Source of the DNA: Candidatus Omnitrophota bacterium
Lineage (GTDB): Bacteria; Omnitrophota; Gorgyraeia; Gygaellales; Profunditerraquicolaceae
Assembly (NCBI GenBank): GCA_023818905.1
Contig: JAMWDE010000039.1
Span: 1-7,863 of the forward strand
Reading direction: 5' to 3'
DNA: 7,863 bases
Part shown: positions 1 through 6,485 of the stretch, in pieces
Numbering within the stretch: position 1 is the first letter of the stretch
Layout of the letters: the number at the start of each line of letters is the position of its first letter
Position numbers and translations under genes: made by a program
The notes under the pieces: generated by a model
Told to the model about the DNA's origin: nothing
Database searches by the model: none
The model's input: the letters and a program-made list of their open reading frames with translations, nothing else

Positions 1-544
1 CTCTACCACCTGCTACATCAGCCTTGGCAACACCCTCTATTCTTTGGATGCGGTCTTTTATTCTTTCATCCACCACCTTACGCAATTCCTCAGGGGTACG
101 AATCTTACTGGTTACAGCTATAATCATAATCGGAACATCCATATACTCGTATTTGGCAATTACAGGCTTTTCAATCTCTGGAGGCAGTTTATTCCTTATG
201 CGGTTGAATTTTTCCCGCACCTCTAAGGCAGCAAAATCCATATTAGTGCCTGCTTCGAACTCTAAGATTATTGTAGCATTAGCCTCTTTGGAGATGGAGA
301 GGATATTTTTTAAATGCGATACTGAGCTTACCGCCTCTTCTACTAATTTTGAGATGCGTTTTTCCACCTCTGGAGCAGGGATTCCACCACGCACGTCAAT
401 GTTTATAGTGATGTCTCCAAAGCTGATATTGGGCATCATCTCAACCGGAAGAAGTCTAAATGCAATTGCGCCCATCAAAGTAGCGCCGATAAAAAACATT
501 GACACCGCAGTAGGTCTTCTTACTGATAATTTAGGTAAGCTCAT
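1..544 (-). CDS. RND efflux permease, N-terminal part (second of a tandem pair; 3' end outside window)
   Basis: The first 181 codons of an RND-superfamily inner-membrane permease, a proton-driven exporter that works with a periplasmic adaptor and a TolC channel. It begins MSLPKLSVRRPTAVSM, the usual short cytoplasmic N-terminus. TM1 follows at about residues 12-30, ending in the family-typical LPVEMMPNI. A porter subdomain comes next, with TNMDFAALEVREKFN and VPIMIIAV, and the frame is still open at base 1. The start ATG (544-542) lies inside the last codons of the upstream permease gene, a 14-nt overlap. AGGA stands 7 nt ahead of it, so coupled translation is likely. It is clearly paralogous to the upstream permease: a 23-nt stretch encoding NMDFAAL is identical (224-246 versus 3714-3736). 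The pair may form a heteromeric pump as MdtB/MdtC do, but this is inference. The substrate cannot be read from this fragment. Confidence 0.93.
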   Translation of the reverse strand, partial: MSLPKLSVRRPTAVSMFFIGATLMGAIAFRLLPVEMMPNISFGDITINIDVRGGIPAPEVEKRISKLVEEAVSSVSHLKNILSISKEANATIILEFEAGTNMDFAALEVREKFNRIRNKLPPEIEKPVIAKYEYMDVPIMIIAVTSKIRTPEELRKVVDERIKDRIQRIEGVAKADVAGGR

Positions 545-3500
545 ACCACCTTCCTGGACCAAGTGGACCATAGGCCTTAATTAGGCCTCTCTCAATCAAT
601 TCCTTTAAATCTCGCGCAGCAGTAGGTATGGATACCCCAAAGATTTCAGCATACTCCTTACGGGTGATTCTCTTTTGGGTCTTAAGTCTTTCTAATAATT
701 GAATCTGGCGTTCATTCAATTCTGGTTTGGTTTCAAGCGGAGATTTTTCTATTTTCTCCGGGATTTCTGTGGGAATCATCTCTTCAGCAGGCTTTAAAGA
801 AGGGGTTATCACAGGTTCTTGTGGTTTTGGTTCTTCAGCGGGTAATATGATCTGCGCAGTAGGAGCTGGTTTTAACCGTAAGATATTCGCTATGAATAAA
901 AATAAGCAAGGAATGAATACCAGAGTTAAGAAGGTAGAAGATAAAAGTCCACCCATAACTGTAATTGCTAAAGGGGCTTGTAATTCTGAGCCCTCTCCTA
1001 TGCCTAAAGCCAAAGGTATAAGACCAAATACAGTGGTCAAAGAGGTCAACATAATTGGTCTTAAACGCATGCGGCTAGCCTCAACCAATGCTTCAAAGAG
1101 AGGTCTACCTCCTTTGATTAGTTGATTCAAAGATTCCATAAAGACAATGGCATTGTTTACGGCAATACCGCCTAACATAATTATGCCCAGATAGGCAACT
1201 GAACTTAAAGGTGTGCGGGTTAGAGATAAAGAAAAGGTAACTCCGATTAGAGAAAGCGGTATGGTAAACATAATCAAAAATGGCTGCCACAGAGATTCAA
1301 ATTCCGCTGCCATAATCATATAAACTAAGGCAAAGGCCAGAGCCATAGCAAAAGCCAGACTGGCAAATGATTCCTTCATTCTCTGTTGCTCTCCGGTTAA
1401 TTCTATGATGTAATCTTTGGGTATCTTTTTAGTTAAGGCATTTAGTACTGCATTTATATCTGCCACCACCTGGTTAAAATTGCGCTTGAAGATATTGGCG
1501 GTTATTACAATACCTCTTTGTTGGTCAATCCTTTTTATTTCAGTAGGTCCTCTTCCTTTGGTAAGGTAGGCTACTTCTGATAAAGGGACATCCATACCTA
1601 AAGGCGAATGTATAAGCAATCTTCTCAAATTGCCTAAATCACTCCTATCTTCTGGTCTTAGGCGTACACGGATATCCACATCCTCTTCACTAACCTTTTC
1701 CTTAAATTTTGTGGCTACATAACCTTTAAGTGCCACCTGGGTGGTGATTGCTATATCCCGCACAGAAAGACCGTATAGAGAAGCCTTGTCTTTAAGAATA
1801 TTGAGTTTTGTCTCTGGACTAGGAGAGGGCATACTGCTTTTTATGCCATAGAGTCCTTCAATAGTGTTTATCTGCCTTTGCACAAGTAAGGATATTTCTT
1901 GGAGTTGGTTTAGTTCAGGACCTTTGATTTCAATGGCTATAGGAGCACCCTGTTCCAAGGCAGCGCCAAAGGAGGTTTCTTGGGCGATATATTCTATTTC
2001 TACGTTTTCCATCTCATGTTTTTTTAGATTATCCTTAAGATACTGGATGACCTCGTCAGTAGAGCGGGTTATCCCTGATTTTTTAGATTTCTTTTTGAGG
2101 TTGACCATTATCTGTGCCTGATGGCTGCCTAAGGTTTGTAAGGCAGTTTGTTCTACAGATATCTTTTCTTCGCTTGAACCAATATTCACTGTGACATCCT
2201 GAGTCTCAGGAAGTTTTAATAGGAGATGTTCAATAGTTTTGACCACCCTATCAGTTACCTCTAAGCGCGTTCCAGGAGCAAGGTCTACTTTTATAATAAA
2301 TTGGCGCTGGTCAACCCGAGGAAGGAATTGTCTTTCGGTTTTGGAAAGGATACCTAAACTTAAAATAAATGCCCCTAAAACCAATCCAATAACGACGAAT
2401 CTCATCTTTAACATAGAACGGATAAAGTTTTCATACATAGTGTTTAAACCACTAAGCTTTTGTTGGGATATAATAGAAGAAGGTTTGGAAAAGCTGAATT
2501 GTCGAGTCCTTCCCAAAGAATTCAGTACAGGTACCAACGCCACCGCAGTGGTTATAGAGGCAAGCAGAGAAAAGGTAATAGTAAAGGAGAGTTGCTTAAA
2601 AATCTGTCCGACAACTCCTACCACAAAGGCAAAGGGTAAGAATACTGCCACTGTAGTTAAGGTTGAGCCCATAACCGCAGAAAACATTTCATTAGTACCT
2701 TCAATACAGGCGGTCTTTATCTCTTTTTTAAGTTCTTTACGGTGACGGAATATATTCTCAATCACTACTACTGAGTTGTCCACCAACATCCCTACTCCCA
2801 AGGCCAAACCACCCAAGGACATCATATTTAAATTAATCTTACTGAAATACATAAGGCACAGAGTAGCCAGGATAGAGATAGGAATAGAGGTAGTGATTAC
2901 TAGAGAGGAGCGTAAGTCACGGAGGATAAACAGAAGCACAAAAAATGCTAAGATACCGCCTTGGACTGCAGCGTTGCGCACGTTAGCAATCGCCTCTTTA
3001 ATAAATTTGGATTGGTCATAGGTTACCTGGATTTTTATTCCTTTGGGTAATTTCTCCTGTAGTAATTTTTGTATTTCTTTTTGAACCTTTCTCACAATAC
3101 TTAAGGTATTAGTTCCAGACTGTTTTCTGATTACCAATGAGACACTATCCTTTCCATTATAGCGGGAGATGCTGGTTTTTTCTTTTACCGTATCCTTTAC
3201 CTGGGCGATATCTCTAAGAAAAACCAGACGTCTTCCTTGTTTTTCTTTTTCCTCTTTTTCTTTCTGAGTCTTGGCTTCCTCCTCTGGTATATCCAGGGCA
3301 GTAGGCGTTTCTGGGATTTCTTCTATCTTCTGGTATTCTCCCATGGTGCGTATCAGATATTCATAGAAACTTTCTTTAATAGTTCCTGCAGGGTAGTTTA
3401 TGTTAGCTGACTTTAAGGCATCTACCACAGAAACTATGGATACTTGGGAAGCACGCAAGCGGGGTTGGTCAATCTCTACCAAAATCTCGCGTTCCTCACC

Positions 3501-4031
3501 ACCACTGATAATGGCTGAGGCAACCCCATCTATCTTTTCTATGGCATCCTTGATGTATCTTCGGCAAACCTCTCTTAATTCCAAGGCTGACATAGGTCCG
3601 GTTATCGCCAGATTCATAATCGGCAAGTCAAAGGGGTTGTACTTCATCACCACTGGCTCCTGGGATTCTCTAGGAAGCCTCTCTTTTATGAGGTCAATCT
3701 TTTCTCGCACATTTAAGGCAGCAAAATCCATATTAGCACCCCAGTTGAATTCTATCATCACCAAAGATAACCCTTCCTTAGAAATAGAAGTTATCCTTTT
3801 GACATTATTTACTGTACCCACAGTTTCCTCAATAATCTTAGTGATAAGATTCTCTATTTCTTCAGGAGCAGCATTTTCATAAGAAGTAACCACAGTTATC
3901 TGCGGATAGGTGATAGAGGGGAAGAGTTCTTGAGGTAGTCTTGTCCAGGAGATTAAACCCAAGATTACCACTCCCAAGAAGAGCATCAGGGTAGTAACCG
4001 GCCGATTTACGGAAAGCCGGGGAATTTGCAT
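531..4031 (-). CDS. HAE1-type RND efflux permease with C-terminal winged-helix DNA-binding domain
   Basis: A full-length RND permease of 1166 aa from the chosen start MQIPRLSVNRPVTTLM. Twelve membrane segments are visible, at roughly residues 12-30, 360-371, 374-394, 404-424, 450-473, 482-503, 544-562, 889-908, 915-935, 946-967, 990-1012 and 1020-1051. Two large periplasmic porter/docking regions lie between TM1-TM2 and TM7-TM8. TM4 reads GVGMLVDNSVVVIEN, so the AcrB Asp pair is Asp-Asn (D418, N419). TM10 reads GGIAVNNAIVFMES, with Asn at the AcrB Lys940 position; this DN/NN pattern is also known from SwrC-like pumps. The first periplasmic region has a highly charged Lys/Glu insert (about 235-268). 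After TM12 come a Pro/Glu-rich linker (1054-1103) and a winged helix (1104-1164). Such pumps usually end soon after TM12. An upstream in-frame ATG at 4082 was rejected because it lies within a terminator stem. The chosen start has only a weak Shine-Dalgarno sequence, so expression may be low or regulated. Confidence 0.93.
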   Translation of the reverse strand: MQIPRLSVNRPVTTLMLFLGVVILGLISWTRLPQELFPSITYPQITVVTSYENAAPEEIENLITKIIEETVGTVNNVKRITSISKEGLSLVMIEFNWGANMDFAALNVREKIDLIKERLPRESQEPVVMKYNPFDLPIMNLAITGPMSALELREVCRRYIKDAIEKIDGVASAIISGGEEREILVEIDQPRLRASQVSIVSVVDALKSANINYPAGTIKESFYEYLIRTMGEYQKIEEIPETPTALDIPEEEAKTQKEKEEKEKQGRRLVFLRDIAQVKDTVKEKTSISRYNGKDSVSLVIRKQSGTNTLSIVRKVQKEIQKLLQEKLPKGIKIQVTYDQSKFIKEAIANVRNAAVQGGILAFFVLLFILRDLRSSLVITTSIPISILATLCLMYFSKINLNMMSLGGLALGVGMLVDNSVVVIENIFRHRKELKKEIKTACIEGTNEMFSAVMGSTLTTVAVFLPFAFVVGVVGQIFKQLSFTITFSLLASITTAVALVPVLNSLGRTRQFSFSKPSSIISQQKLSGLNTMYENFIRSMLKMRFVVIGLVLGAFILSLGILSKTERQFLPRVDQRQFIIKVDLAPGTRLEVTDRVVKTIEHLLLKLPETQDVTVNIGSSEEKISVEQTALQTLGSHQAQIMVNLKKKSKKSGITRSTDEVIQYLKDNLKKHEMENVEIEYIAQETSFGAALEQGAPIAIEIKGPELNQLQEISLLVQRQINTIEGLYGIKSSMPSPSPETKLNILKDKASLYGLSVRDIAITTQVALKGYVATKFKEKVSEEDVDIRVRLRPEDRSDLGNLRRLLIHSPLGMDVPLSEVAYLTKGRGPTEIKRIDQQRGIVITANIFKRNFNQVVADINAVLNALTKKIPKDYIIELTGEQQRMKESFASLAFAMALAFALVYMIMAAEFESLWQPFLIMFTIPLSLIGVTFSLSLTRTPLSSVAYLGIIMLGGIAVNNAIVFMESLNQLIKGGRPLFEALVEASRMRLRPIMLTSLTTVFGLIPLALGIGEGSELQAPLAITVMGGLLSSTFLTLVFIPCLFLFIANILRLKPAPTAQIILPAEEPKPQEPVITPSLKPAEEMIPTEIPEKIEKSPLETKPELNERQIQLLERLKTQKRITRKEYAEIFGVSIPTAARDLKELIERGLIKAYGPLGPGRWYELT
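534..722 (-). other. Winged helix-turn-helix domain fused to the RND permease C-terminus
   Basis: The last 60 or so residues of the permease start with NERQIQLLERLKTQ (helix 1). RITRKEYAEIFGVS follows (helix 2 and turn), then IPTAARDLKELIERGLI (recognition helix), and a wing KAYGPLGPGRWYEL. This is the pattern of the DeoR-like wHTH found at the end of many AlbA/RecG-like and Fic proteins, where TAxRDLxxLxxxGll is followed by a Gly/Arg wing and Y-x-L. In RND proteins both termini are cytoplasmic, so the domain would face the chromosome on a flexible linker of about 50 residues. The reading frame is continuous and the stop falls exactly after the wing, so nothing suggests a frameshift artefact. 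DNA binding is inferred from the fold signature only. Confidence 0.85.
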
Positions 4032-4056
4032 ATTTATACTTTGCTTATTTAATAAT

Positions 4057-4108
4057 AAAAAAAGGGGATAGTTTACCCGCATCTTTTAAAGACACGGGTC
4101 TCTCCCCC
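4057..4108 (-). terminator. Intrinsic terminator or attenuator in the leader of the RND permease gene
   Basis: In minus-strand RNA an 11-bp stem forms between ACCCGUGUCUU (4099-4089) and AAGAUGCGGGU (4085-4075), with a tight UAA loop. It contains two adjacent G-U wobbles; these would be A-C mismatches in plus-strand RNA, so the structure belongs to the minus transcript. An outer helix GGGGA/UCCCC (4107-4103 with 4068-4064) closes it, and seven U follow (4063-4057). It lies about 80 nt past the stop of the small exported protein and only about 26 nt before the permease start. It therefore either ends the upstream transcript or attenuates permease expression. An earlier AAGGGG (4140-4135) could pair with CCCCUU (4067-4062) as a competing fold. 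Confidence 0.72.
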
Positions 4109-4155
4109 TAATTTTATATATACGCTAGCCCCTACCCCTTACAGGTTGCTTATAA

Positions 4156-4184
4156 AATATAATTACAGTAAACAAGCCAGTAAA
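4156..4184 (-). promoter_or_regulatory. Possible promoter for the RND permease leader
   Basis: TTTACT (4184-4179), a 17-bp spacer and TATATT (4161-4156) lie immediately after the stop codon of the upstream gene. This would start transcription near 4149 and give a leader of about 118 nt containing the terminator-like hairpin. The -35 match is only 4 of 6 and the region is AT-rich, so chance matches are likely. Confidence 0.3.
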
Positions 4185-4186
4185 TG

Positions 4187-4972
4187 TTAGTCTTTAGTGA
4201 TTGTGATATATAAAGCCTCGTTTTTTAATTCTCCTTTAAAATATACTGCAGTTACCTCTTGTCCTGTCTTCAGCGCTTTTGTGCTTAGAGCTATCGGTTC
4301 TTCATTACCTATCTTTTTGACAATTCGTGTATCCGGACTAATTACTAAAACTACCTTTTGAATTGGGTTATCTTTATCTTGATTAAAAATCTCAACAGTC
4401 TTAATGGGAGATTTTAAATTTATCTCACTAACTGTACCGTAGATTTCTCCCACAACTGGACGCATCAAAGGTTGCTGTCCAACAGTTTTCGTTAATCTTC
4501 TTTCTTCCTCAATGTCTCTTTTTGGTGGAGGTATTTCTTCGTCAGATTTTTTAGCAAAGAGAATGTGTGTAACCTCAAGATTGTAATAGCGAATACACTT
4601 TACATCTATTTTGAGTTTCTTCTCACCTTTTTTATCATACTCATATTTATAGGATTGTTCACAAGATACATTGCTTCTGCCGTCCTGGTTTCCTGTGACA
4701 AATACCAAATTATTCTCCCCTAACTCAGTAAGTGAATTTTTGAGTTTTGCTTTAAGATCACCAATTATTAGGTAGGCTTCTGCATTTTTGGCATATAAGA
4801 CCAACCATTCATCTTGGCCATGTTTTTCAATAGCCAGTCTACCAACAATTGAGATGATTGGGCGCTTATGTAAAGGCTGGAGCTCTGTCTGACTGTAAGT
4901 TAAAGATACAAGCACAAACAAAACACATCCTAACAGCAGCAATACATTACTTATCTTTTTTTCTTTTGACAT
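4187..4972 (-). CDS. Small exported protein of unknown function, two beta-rich domains
   Basis: A 261-aa protein I do not recognise. The N-terminus MSKEKKISN followed by a hydrophobic stretch (10-26) and TYSQ is a Sec signal peptide, with cleavage near residue 27. C16 sits in LLGC, but the hydrophobic core continues past it, so a lipoprotein is less likely. Mature residues of about 38-140 look like alternating beta strands and carry C104 and C126, which could form a disulfide. A charged Pro/Glu/Arg linker (143-163) leads to a second beta domain (about 174-259). That domain has GEIYGTVSEI, VVLVISPDTRIVK and LKTGQEVTAVYF, a pattern like small OB-fold or DUF5666-type barrels. The start has AGGA 7 nt upstream. 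The gene has its own strong promoter with a palindrome over it and is followed by a terminator-like hairpin. It may therefore be a separate unit or the first gene ahead of the two pumps. A periplasmic accessory role is only a guess. Confidence 0.85.
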   Translation of the reverse strand: MSKEKKISNVLLLLGCVLFVLVSLTYSQTELQPLHKRPIISIVGRLAIEKHGQDEWLVLYAKNAEAYLIIGDLKAKLKNSLTELGENNLVFVTGNQDGRSNVSCEQSYKYEYDKKGEKKLKIDVKCIRYYNLEVTHILFAKKSDEEIPPPKRDIEEERRLTKTVGQQPLMRPVVGEIYGTVSEINLKSPIKTVEIFNQDKDNPIQKVVLVISPDTRIVKKIGNEEPIALSTKALKTGQEVTAVYFKGELKNEALYITITKD

Positions 4973-4980
4973 AAATTATT

Positions 4981-5018
4981 CCTGAATTATATACCAATTA
5001 TAGCACACATAATTCAGG
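4981..5018. repeat. Perfect 10-bp inverted repeat spanning the -10 element (candidate operator)
   Basis: CCTGAATTAT (4981-4990) and ATAATTCAGG (5009-5018) are perfect inverted copies around an 18-bp centre that contains the TATAAT box. Transcription should begin near 4990, so the promoter-distal arm would not be in the mRNA. The dyad therefore makes more sense as a DNA site for a dimeric repressor than as an RNA hairpin. The other arm contains the AGG of the ribosome binding site. Confidence 0.6.
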
Positions 5019-5026
5019 ATAGTCAA
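4997..5026 (-). promoter_or_regulatory. Strong extended -10 promoter of the small exported protein gene
   Basis: TTGACT (5026-5021, 5 of 6), an 18-bp spacer and a perfect TATAAT (5002-4997) preceded by TGC, giving the extended -10 form TGnTATAAT. Transcription would start about 4990, leaving a leader of only about 17 nt before the ATG at 4972. This is the best promoter match in the window. Confidence 0.75.
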
Positions 5027-5073
5027 GGTTTTTATGCAGTATTGTATTAAGCTATTTAAGAAGGCTAGCGCAG

Positions 5074-5138
5074 AAATAAGAAAAGGGATGGACCTTTTCT
5101 TTTATTTATTGTGGTTATGGTTGAAAAGGTCCGTATCC
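5074..5138 (-). terminator. Intrinsic terminator whose 5' arm encodes the end of the repeat protein
   Basis: In minus-strand RNA GGACCUUUU (5132-5124) pairs perfectly with AAAAGGUCC (5098-5090). Outer GGAU/AUCC (5138-5135 with 5089-5086) extends it beyond a 2-nt bulge. The 25-nt loop contains the stop codon, and the U-rich CUUUUCUUAUUU follows (5085-5074). A terminating ribosome would cover the loop and 5' arm, so termination would be most efficient when translation is absent or finished. Confidence 0.6.
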
Positions 5139-6329
5139 TACCCCCTGGAATACAAACTCCCGAGAAGTATAATTTTCTGCACCTTGGCCTCGATATACGC
5201 CGTAGATGATAAAATTATTTAACGTTCCGCCATTATCAACTGCCAATTGTTTTAGCGCTTCAAATTCTGCTTCTTGACTTTCTGCAGCGACTAACCTTAC
5301 AATTCTACCCTCACCACTCTGTGAGCCATTATAGTCAATGATGTTTTCAACAGACATATAGAGTTCATTCCTCATCGCTCGTACATTTCCTATTATAGCA
5401 GGGTCATCGCTTGTTGGTATTTGAGCGTTCCTAGAACTAATGCTGCTTTCCACCCAATCATAACTATCGTGGCTTACATACCAACCAATTTTGGAGTCGT
5501 ATGTAGCACTAGCTTGATAATTTTGCATCTCATAAGTGCTTATTCCGCCCTGTTCATTTATTTCTGTTTTTGTTCCAGTGGTGGTTTGGGATATTCCTAT
5601 GCAGAAACCATTGGCATTCCTTTGGTAAGTCTTGACTCTGGTAATGGTTTCAGTATTTCTAATTCTTTCCCCTGTAGGAGTTGTGTATTCATTTTCCCCA
5701 ACAGTAGTGCTGGTGCTTACTTCACTCATAAGATGCCAGCCCCCACCAATAAAGGCATATTCGTATTCGGTTGTTTCCGTGAACGTAGATATTTTTGTAC
5801 CATCTGGTCCATAATTAGTTCCTGTGGTTACAGAACCTGAGCGTAGTGTCTGGCCATTGCGGATAACATAACTATCAAAAGAATCTGATGTAAAAGTGCC
5901 TATAGGCCGGCCATTAGCATCGTAACCTCTGTTTCCTTCAGTGTGCGCTCCGCCCGAAGCTCCGCTTAACTGACCATTAGCGTTATAAGCATAGTCGGTC
6001 CAAAAACTAGTTGTAGATGATGACCCATCACTTGCGTTGGTATTAGATGTTCCGCTTACCGAGTCTATCTTTAAGCTACCGCCTCTCCAGGAACTTGTGG
6101 TAGTTGTAACAGTTGTGGTTTCTGACCACCCCCCATTCACATCAGTAGTATGCGTTACGGTAGTGGTTACTTCTGTAGAGGAGACAATCACACCATAGGG
6201 ATTATAGAAATTCTCTACTCGAATGGTACTATTCTGGCTTGTGCTCAAAATGGGCGCCGCAGCAAAAGCATTAAACCCACCAGTTAGAAAAAGCAACCCT
6301 ATAGCTAATACAAATATCCTTTTTCCCAT
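5115..6329 (-). CDS. Secreted Ser/Thr-rich protein with YD/RHS-like motifs, under c-di-GMP riboswitch control
   Basis: A 404-aa protein from the chosen start, not matched to a named family. MGKRIFVLAIGLLFLTGGFNAFA is a textbook signal peptide, with cleavage before AAP. A Thr/Ser-rich stretch (about 49-111) has many TTTVT and TTTTSS runs. Degenerate YD-type units follow: YNANGQL (115-121), YDANGRPIG (136-144), YGPDGTKI (173-180) and NANGFCIG (238-245), set among Thr-rich beta-like strands. The last 90 residues or so are different, containing NVRAMRNELYMSVENI and ending YGVYRGQG...FVFQGVGYGPFQP, and may form a separate domain. No sortase, PEP-CTERM or obvious autotransporter signal was seen. 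Regulation by c-di-GMP and the composition suggest a surface, matrix or adhesin-like protein; this is inference. The start at 6329 has AGGAGG 5 nt upstream. A longer in-frame start at 6380 also has a good ribosome binding site and adds 17 charged residues. Confidence 0.85.
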   Translation of the reverse strand: MGKRIFVLAIGLLFLTGGFNAFAAAPILSTSQNSTIRVENFYNPYGVIVSSTEVTTTVTHTTDVNGGWSETTTVTTTTSSWRGGSLKIDSVSGTSNTNASDGSSSTTSFWTDYAYNANGQLSGASGGAHTEGNRGYDANGRPIGTFTSDSFDSYVIRNGQTLRSGSVTTGTNYGPDGTKISTFTETTEYEYAFIGGGWHLMSEVSTSTTVGENEYTTPTGERIRNTETITRVKTYQRNANGFCIGISQTTTGTKTEINEQGGISTYEMQNYQASATYDSKIGWYVSHDSYDWVESSISSRNAQIPTSDDPAIIGNVRAMRNELYMSVENIIDYNGSQSGEGRIVRLVAAESQEAEFEALKQLAVDNGGTLNNFIIYGVYRGQGAENYTSREFVFQGVGYGPFQP

Positions 6330-6332
6330 TTT

Positions 6333-6340
6333 CACCTCCT
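6333..6340 (-). promoter_or_regulatory. Ribosome binding site for the 6329 start
   Basis: AGGAGGTG with the AGGAGG core ending 5 nt before ATG 6329. It is an ideal Shine-Dalgarno sequence and favours the compact signal peptide MGKRIFVL. It lies inside codons for EKEV if translation begins at 6380. Confidence 0.8.
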
Positions 6341-6385
6341 TTTCTATAGATTTTTTATTTCTAGTTAATATTTTTTTCATCTATG

Positions 6386-6393
6386 CACCTCCC
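6386..6393 (-). promoter_or_regulatory. Ribosome binding site for an alternative start at 6380
   Basis: GGGAGGTG with GGAGG 7 nt before ATG 6380, which opens MKKILTRNKKSIEKEVK in frame with the downstream start. It is as convincing as the second site, so the gene appears to have two usable starts. Confidence 0.7.
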
Positions 6394-6441
6394 TTTTTAT
6401 GTTTTTCTCTAGGTATTCTATCATATATCTTTATTCCCAAT

Positions 6442-6485
6442 AAAAAAGCCGGATTGCCTATTATCCTTATTTCGGCAACCCGGCT
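6442..6485 (-). terminator. Intrinsic terminator serving as riboswitch expression platform
   Basis: AGCCGGGUUGCC (6485-6474) pairs with GGCAAUCCGGCU (6458-6447) in a 12-bp stem with one G-U wobble. The loop is 15 nt, and the six U that follow include the last base of the stem (6447-6442). The 5' arm is the conserved 3' strand of the aptamer, including its P1 half, so terminator and ligand-bound aptamer exclude each other. Ligand binding should therefore allow readthrough (an ON switch). Confidence 0.88.

Noticed and set aside
24..584. Open frames on the plus strand opposite the RND genes, for example 24-584, 727-1125 and 2239-2745
   Set aside because: They are antisense shadows of strongly coding RND genes, with no recognisable protein features.
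4035..4040. TATAAA just before the permease ATG as a -10 box for a leaderless transcript
   Set aside because: Transcription would start inside the third codon, and no good -35 lies at the right distance.
4080..4082. Upstream ATG giving a 1183-residue RND permease
   Set aside because: It lies inside the base-paired arm of the terminator hairpin, has no Shine-Dalgarno sequence, and adds residues before the normal RND N-terminus MQIPRLSVNRP.
4095..4140. G-quadruplex in the G-rich permease leader
   Set aside because: Only three runs of four or more G are present, and the terminator stem explains the third one better.
4923..4927. Lipoprotein signal (LLGC) in the small exported protein
   Set aside because: The hydrophobic core runs about ten residues past the cysteine, which fits ordinary signal peptidase cleavage better.
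5034..5840. Plus-strand open frames at 5034-5222 and 5421-5840
   Set aside because: They overlap the terminator and the repeat protein gene in antisense and show no domain features.
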